DNA of 64,000 nucleotides. Origin: Tillus elongatus (Eukaryota > Arthropoda > Insecta > Coleoptera > Cleridae). Location of the stretch: NCBI GenBank assembly GCA_964006375.1, contig OZ023262.1, positions 89,755,654 to 89,819,653 on the forward strand. Direction: 5' to 3'. Shown in pieces: positions 60,438 to 64,000 of this stretch (within the stretch, counting starts at the first letter, position 1; each line of letters begins with the position of its first letter). The notes beneath the pieces are model-generated. The model did no database searches and was not told where the DNA came from. It worked only from the letters and a program-made list of their open reading frames with translations. A program made the position numbers and the translations under genes.

Positions 60438-61133
60438 TGTGTAATATTTTCAAAGACTAGAAAATTACTTTTCAGTAAATTGCTGATACGTCAAGCTAGT
60501 GCTCAGAATAATATATTGTGTTGCCTTTTGGGTGGCACTGTAGATGCAGATAAGGCTTTAAAGTTTAACATTGAGTACATGGCTTTGCAGGTGAAACATA
60601 TCCTCCCCAGTGAAGTTATACAGCGGCAATTATTAAAGTCGATCGCCCAAGATAAAAATATTCTTATACCATATAGAAAATGGGAAATGTATGAATTACC
60701 AAATCTCAATAATTCAACGAAAGATTCGTGGTCCATTAAGACATCTTCAAATACCGAGCGACCCAGATTTGTTATTGTGATATTCCAAACAGATCGCTAC
60801 ATTAACGTTAGAAAAGACATCAACGACTTTGATCATGTGGGTATTCGAGATATAAGACTTCACTTAAATTCTAAACAAATCCCCATAGAGGGTATGAACC
60901 TGAACTTTAACCAAGAAAATTACCTCGAAGCATACAGACACATGATTGAATTTCAACGCTTATATGTTGGTAGAGAACCGCAGCCTACATTGGATTACAA
61001 GGCTTTCCTAAGTATCCCATGTTTGTTTTTGATTTCTCCAAGTATAGCGAATCTATAAAGACTTCTACGGTGTATAACAAATTGGACATGGAAAGTATGA
61101 ACAGTTTTCCTAATCACACAAATGTTATTGTGT
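60438..61133 (+). pseudogene. Major capsid protein, C-terminal half (double jelly roll)
   Basis: After the retrotransposon the capsid frame resumes near 60445 and is open from about 60462 to 61058 with ASAQNNILCCLLGG, WEMYELPNLN, ERPRFVIVIFQTDRYINVR and IRDIRLHLNSKQIPIEGMNL. These are blocks of the second jelly roll of Polinton-type major capsid proteins. A one-base shift near 61010 moves the remaining C-terminal segment to another frame, ending at a TAA near 61131. The two halves together are about the length expected for one capsid gene. Confidence 0.85.
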
Positions 61134-61197
61134 AATTATATATGATTTCATCATCGAGTACGCCCCACTCTCTAACATCGCACGTTATATAATGTAA
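61134..61197. promoter_or_regulatory. Possible promoter between capsid and accessory genes
   Basis: ACGTTATATAATGTAAATG directly before the next gene contains a TATA-like TATATAATG. Position only; no functional evidence. Confidence 0.25.
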
Positions 61198-61713
61198 ATG
61201 TTTATTGGTATGCACAGCAGTTTTGAGATGAAGCTTGTAGTTGTAGATATACAGGGCTTCTGTGTACCAGAGTATACACCTAAAGAATTAGCAAACTATA
61301 ATGGCTATCAAACTGCACATTATATGTTGGCGAAACCGCAAAGTTCATTAAATGCAGATATAGTTGGACAAATCAAATTTCTACAAGGAACATATAACTG
61401 TATTGAGTATGATTGTGGTAGTGTTGCTTTAGAACTGCCCAACATAATAGAAAAACATATTATCGATCAGCGGGTGGATAGAGTTTACGGGAAAGGTGTT
61501 ATCAAGAAAAGGTTTATTACCGATATACTATTGAAATGTGGTTACAACGTAGATGTTATTAATTTGGAGAGCGATGCTAGGTGTACAAAACTTGTAGTAG
61601 ATACTCCGCTATGTATGGAATACACTGTTAGATTTAATAATAGAAAATGTGTTTGTAGTATTAATAATTGTGTACTATTATTTGCTTATCTTGTACACAT
61701 GTTACCTAAATAA
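61198..61713 (+). CDS. Polinton-associated accessory protein (DIQGF type)
   Basis: 171 codons, intact. The frame starts with ATG at 61198, although a second Met 12 codons in (SFEMKLVVVDIQGF) is close to the conserved start. The N-terminal VVDIQGFCVPEYTPKELANY and a middle NCIEYDCGSVALELPN resemble a family of unnamed arthropod element proteins, and the layout of an initial Asp-strand and a later D-x-x-(C/S) is compatible with a nuclease-like fold, but that is speculation. The C-terminal segment has a Cys pair. AATAAA (61709-61714) overlaps the stop codon. It is the only gene of the element without a visible break. Confidence 0.65.
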   Translation: MFIGMHSSFEMKLVVVDIQGFCVPEYTPKELANYNGYQTAHYMLAKPQSSLNADIVGQIKFLQGTYNCIEYDCGSVALELPNIIEKHIIDQRVDRVYGKGVIKKRFITDILLKCGYNVDVINLESDARCTKLVVDTPLCMEYTVRFNNRKCVCSINNCVLLFAYLVHMLPK

Positions 61714-61758
61714 AACAATTTGTAAATTATATATGTTTTTTATTTACTATTTTAAACT

Positions 61759-62253
61759 TCATTTATTAATATTTATTTTCAACCACATTAATTGCTCCGG
61801 CATCCATCCATTCTCGGCTTCTGCAAACTCTAAAGCTTTCGTGTAAATTTTCTTGGTGAATTCTTGGTGGATATTTTCAAAATTAATTGAAACTCTAAGG
61901 ATTTTGTTTTTAGTATTAAAAGACTTTATTTCTTTTCTATTTTGATTTTGCAGAACATGCCTTCCAAACCGTTCCAAGTTTGTTGTAATTACACCATGTT
62001 TAGCAAGAGCAGCTTCAATTCGTTGAAACAATACATGTTTCATGGTTTTCATAGCGTCCTCTATGTTATTACCATTCGTATTAATACGATAAGTAGCCAC
62101 TTTATTTTTGAAAGCTTGAGCTAACAAATGCACCTTTTCAAGTTCCCACGGCTCACATACTTCTGATTTGTGGGCTTCACTGCGCAGGTGTCCAGAGAAC
62201 GCACTGCTTTTCACGTGTAATGAACATGATTCACAATTTTCTTTGTTAGACAT
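61759..62253 (-). pseudogene. Polymerase-type protein N-terminus with zinc finger, truncated
   Basis: 164 codons on the minus strand. An N-terminal C2H2-like finger CESCSLHVKSSAFSGHLRSE with a following His is succeeded by a helical domain ending ENGWMPEQLMWLKININK and a stop. Proteins of this type in arthropod Polinton-like elements continue into a long B-family DNA polymerase. Here the polymerase domain is absent, so only the N-terminal domain remains. It converges on the accessory gene with a 45-bp gap. The identification rests on the finger-plus-helical-domain pattern only. Confidence 0.55.
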
Positions 62254-62508
62254 CTTGTCTCAATGAAGGTTGCTTATAGACTTAAATAAAAACATATTTT
62301 CTTTATTTGCATTTATTAACAGAAATGTTTGAGATACATGTTTTTAAGTGAGCTGCTATATTTAACATAATAGTATATTAAGATAAATACAGTTATACAT
62401 ATAAGAAAACCACTTGATATAAATATAAAAATAAAGTTTGATGTGAATAGATGGAAATCAGTTTACACAAGATTTCTACAGTCAGGTGTTTCACCACGAG
62501 TACCATCA
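62254..62508. other. Spacer between minus-strand genes
   Basis: Very AT-rich 255 bp with TTAAGATAAATACAG-type motifs. It probably holds the promoter of the gene at 61759-62253. Confidence 0.3.
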
Positions 62509-62751
62509 TCAAACCAAAAGAATAAGTTTATAATGAACAATATCAGATTTTATTTTAGACATGTTGTAAGTTGAAACTTCAACTAGTTTATCGTTGTGTA
62601 GATGTGTTCTCGGTAGATCAGACCATATCATACAATCGTCGGTGTCGAAACAAATTCTCACTTCTGTCACATTTGGTGGTTTGTAAATATAAAACATATT
62701 TTGACATAGAGCTGTTAGGATAATTAAACTTCTTTTAAGAGGGGAAGTCAT
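62509..62751 (-). CDS. Hypothetical virus-type protein
   Basis: 80 codons on the minus strand starting MTSPLKRSLIILTALCQNMF, a positively charged N-terminus followed by a short hydrophobic stretch that could be a signal or membrane anchor. The rest has alternating charged residues. No family recognised. It lies in the minus-strand block upstream of the polymerase-type gene. Confidence 0.45.
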   Translation of the reverse strand: MTSPLKRSLIILTALCQNMFYIYKPPNVTEVRICFDTDDCMIWSDLPRTHLHNDKLVEVSTYNMSKIKSDIVHYKLILLV

Positions 62752-62815
62752 TGTTGAGGTTAGCTAAATCAGTCAACACTTCGCTTTGAGCGTAGTGTAC
62801 GCACTCGGACATGTA

Positions 62816-63355
62816 TTATTTGAATGTAGGAGATGTGCTGTTGAGTAGAGTTATTATTACTCGGATTGTTTGTGCTGAACTAACATCTGAAATACATATA
62901 TCTTTCAGTGTTTGAACAATATCACGGAGAAAACAATCATAGGTCCACGCAAATTGCATCTTTTTCATATATTCTAGTCTTTCTTTAACAAATGTTTCCA
63001 GCTATATCAGCTTTTCCACAATATATGCACTTAGATATACACGTTTAACTGTGAAACCATTATCGATCAATAACCCCTTTTCACTTTGATTATGTGTAAA
63101 AGTTATTTGACAGTAGCCTAGATGATGAATTAAAGATTGATTTGGTTGATAGTCACCTTCAAAATACTTTGAAGACAGCATACGTATATTCTCCATAAAA
63201 TCGTAATATTGCCAATCTTCTAGAGCTGTGTATTGGTTGTGGTTATCGAGCGGCATTGGACAGATAAACTTCACAAGTGGAGCAAAACTTCTTAAACTAA
63301 CGCCGGTAATTAATTTCAAGGAATCAGTGATGTTGAATGGTGTTTCCATCAGCAT
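62816..63355 (-). pseudogene. Hypothetical virus-type protein, one in-frame stop
   Basis: Open from 63355 (MLMETPFNITDSLKLITGV) to a TAG at 63002-63004. Directly after it the same frame stays open for another 60 codons to a TAA at 62816-62818. The open frame also extends leftward in protein terms past the Met for about ten codons. This looks like one gene of about 180 codons interrupted by a single stop. No family recognised. Confidence 0.55.
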
Positions 63356-63384
63356 CCTCTCATCCTCTTGGTATTCGTTAAATC

Positions 63385-63543
63385 TTATTCTTCAAGTTGA
63401 CGCTCTGCAAAATTAGGACCATCATTTTCGTCTATATCACATCGTTTTCTATTATGTTCTGGTTCTGTAACTCCAGACTCATTACTATCATCACACATCA
63501 TACTGGTACAATCAAAATTAACTTTCAGATTTACACCGAACAT
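63385..63543 (-). CDS. Short acidic ORF, probable 5' part of the broken neighbour
   Basis: 52 codons starting MFGVNLKVNFDCTSMMCDD and very acidic towards the end (DIDENDG). It ends 30 bases before the next Met of 62816-63355, in a different frame. A single small indel near 63385 would make the two continuous, so this may be the N-terminus of the same gene. Confidence 0.45.
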   Translation of the reverse strand: MFGVNLKVNFDCTSMMCDDSNESGVTEPEHNRKRCDIDENDGPNFAERQLEE

Positions 63544-63689
63544 CTTCAACGGTTAGACTTGGACTGAAATTATTATTGTCTAGTTTACTGTTAAGTATGT
63601 TTCGTTGTTCCCCCACTTTCTCTTCGTTCACCCTCGTTGGTTGTATTTTTCTGTTCGGTTGTTGTGTAAACTATAAAAATCTATTGCGA

Positions 63690-64000
63690 TCACTTACGAC
63701 TCTCTCCATAATAATTTCTATACTGGTATTGGGCTTCTTTAGGCAAATATTTAAAGCATGGTTTGCTTAAAGGATCTCCTGAGAGGTATTGAATGTAAGA
63801 AGGTAAAGAATTGAGTAGAACATCAGCCGGCCAAGTAAACATCACATAATTCAACTAGCTGTTTGCTTTGAAAGTCTTCACCTTCTGAATCGCGTTCGTC
63901 TATATATGCTTGTTTTTGTATTTTCAACACCAACTGTTTTAGATTACTCGCTTCGTTAGATATTTTAATTTTAACTCCATACCACAAGTCACTGTTGTAC
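63690..64000 (-). pseudogene. Virus-type coding stretch, frameshifted, runs off the window edge
   Basis: From 64000 a frame without start is open for 58 codons to a TGA at 63823-63825 (ending QLVELCDVYLAG). Overlapping it, another frame is open from 63827 to a TGA at 63690-63692 and reads ADVLLNSLPSYIQYLSGDPL and CFKYLPKEAQYQYRNYYG. The two look like one protein across a one-base shift near 63826. Both are too short or lack a start to be noticed by length alone. No family recognised. Confidence 0.5.

Larger units (their letters stand above)
55107..64000. mobile_element. Polinton/Maverick-like (adintovirus-like) element, decayed, right end outside window
   Basis: A cluster of virus-type genes lies in collinear order on the plus strand: pX-like protein, adenovirus-type protease, penton-like minor capsid protein, major capsid protein (split) and an accessory protein. 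A convergent minus-strand block begins with a polymerase-type N-terminus. This set is characteristic of Polintons and adintoviruses, and no other known class combines these proteins. No terminal inverted repeats, integrase or packaging ATPase were recognised within the window. A retrotransposon with telomere-like repeats interrupts the capsid gene. Every recognisable gene except the accessory one is broken. Confidence 0.8.

Noticed and set aside
62254..64000. Packaging ATPase or integrase of a Polinton in the minus-strand block
   Set aside because: I looked for Walker A (GxxxxGK), HHCC and DDE patterns and did not find convincing ones in the visible pieces.

Overview
This is non-coding-rich eukaryotic nuclear DNA, almost certainly from an arthropod and probably an insect. 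The signs are spliced exons, mariner, IS630/Tc1, hAT, pogo/Tigger, Penelope-like, non-LTR and Polinton-type elements, at least twenty long (AT)n arrays, and two blocks of the pentamer TGACC. Read on the other strand that pentamer is TCAGG, the telomere repeat of many beetles, so Coleoptera is a reasonable but unproven guess. There are no operons, bacterial promoters or CRISPR arrays.

One host gene is recognisable. Five exons on the minus strand (54065-53909, 44838-44662, 42974-42737, 32046-31942, 31664-31346) join with matching splice phases. They encode the C-terminal part of a large mosaic protein: the end of a serine-protease-like domain, several LDL-receptor class A modules and a scavenger-receptor-like tail. 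This layout best fits the extracellular protease nudel. The gene ends at 31346 with a poly(A) signal at 31321-31326. Its introns, about 9 kb and 10.7 kb at the largest, are packed with nested transposons.

Region by region: 1-31 kb is a mosaic of one abundant repeat family with an (AT)n core, a stem-loop end and sub-terminal inverted repeats, resembling DINE-1/Helentron-derived elements. It is interrupted by non-LTR retrotransposon pieces (2.6-3.9 and 17.5-18.3 kb), mariner relics (13.7-14.2 and 18.5-19.0 kb), a 3.5-kb palindromic element (10.1-13.7 kb), a tRNA-derived SINE (14.45-14.8 kb) and a hAT element with an exact 8-bp target duplication (24.7-27.5 kb). 31-54 kb is the host gene with intronic insertions: Penelope-like tails, a 3.35-kb IS630-type element with about 630-bp inverted ends, a retrotransposon fragment carrying RNase H with a 14-bp target duplication, a 70-bp tandem repeat, and a Tigger element. 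55-64 kb is the most unusual part: a decayed Polinton/Maverick-like (adintovirus-like) element. It carries a pX-like protein, an adenovirus-type cysteine protease, a penton-like minor capsid protein, a double-jelly-roll major capsid protein split by a 3-kb retrotransposon and a TGACC array, a conserved accessory protein, a truncated polymerase-type N-terminus and several unnamed minus-strand genes running off the right edge.

Nearly all transposon genes here are broken by frameshifts, stops or nested insertions. The order of nesting gives a relative history of the locus.
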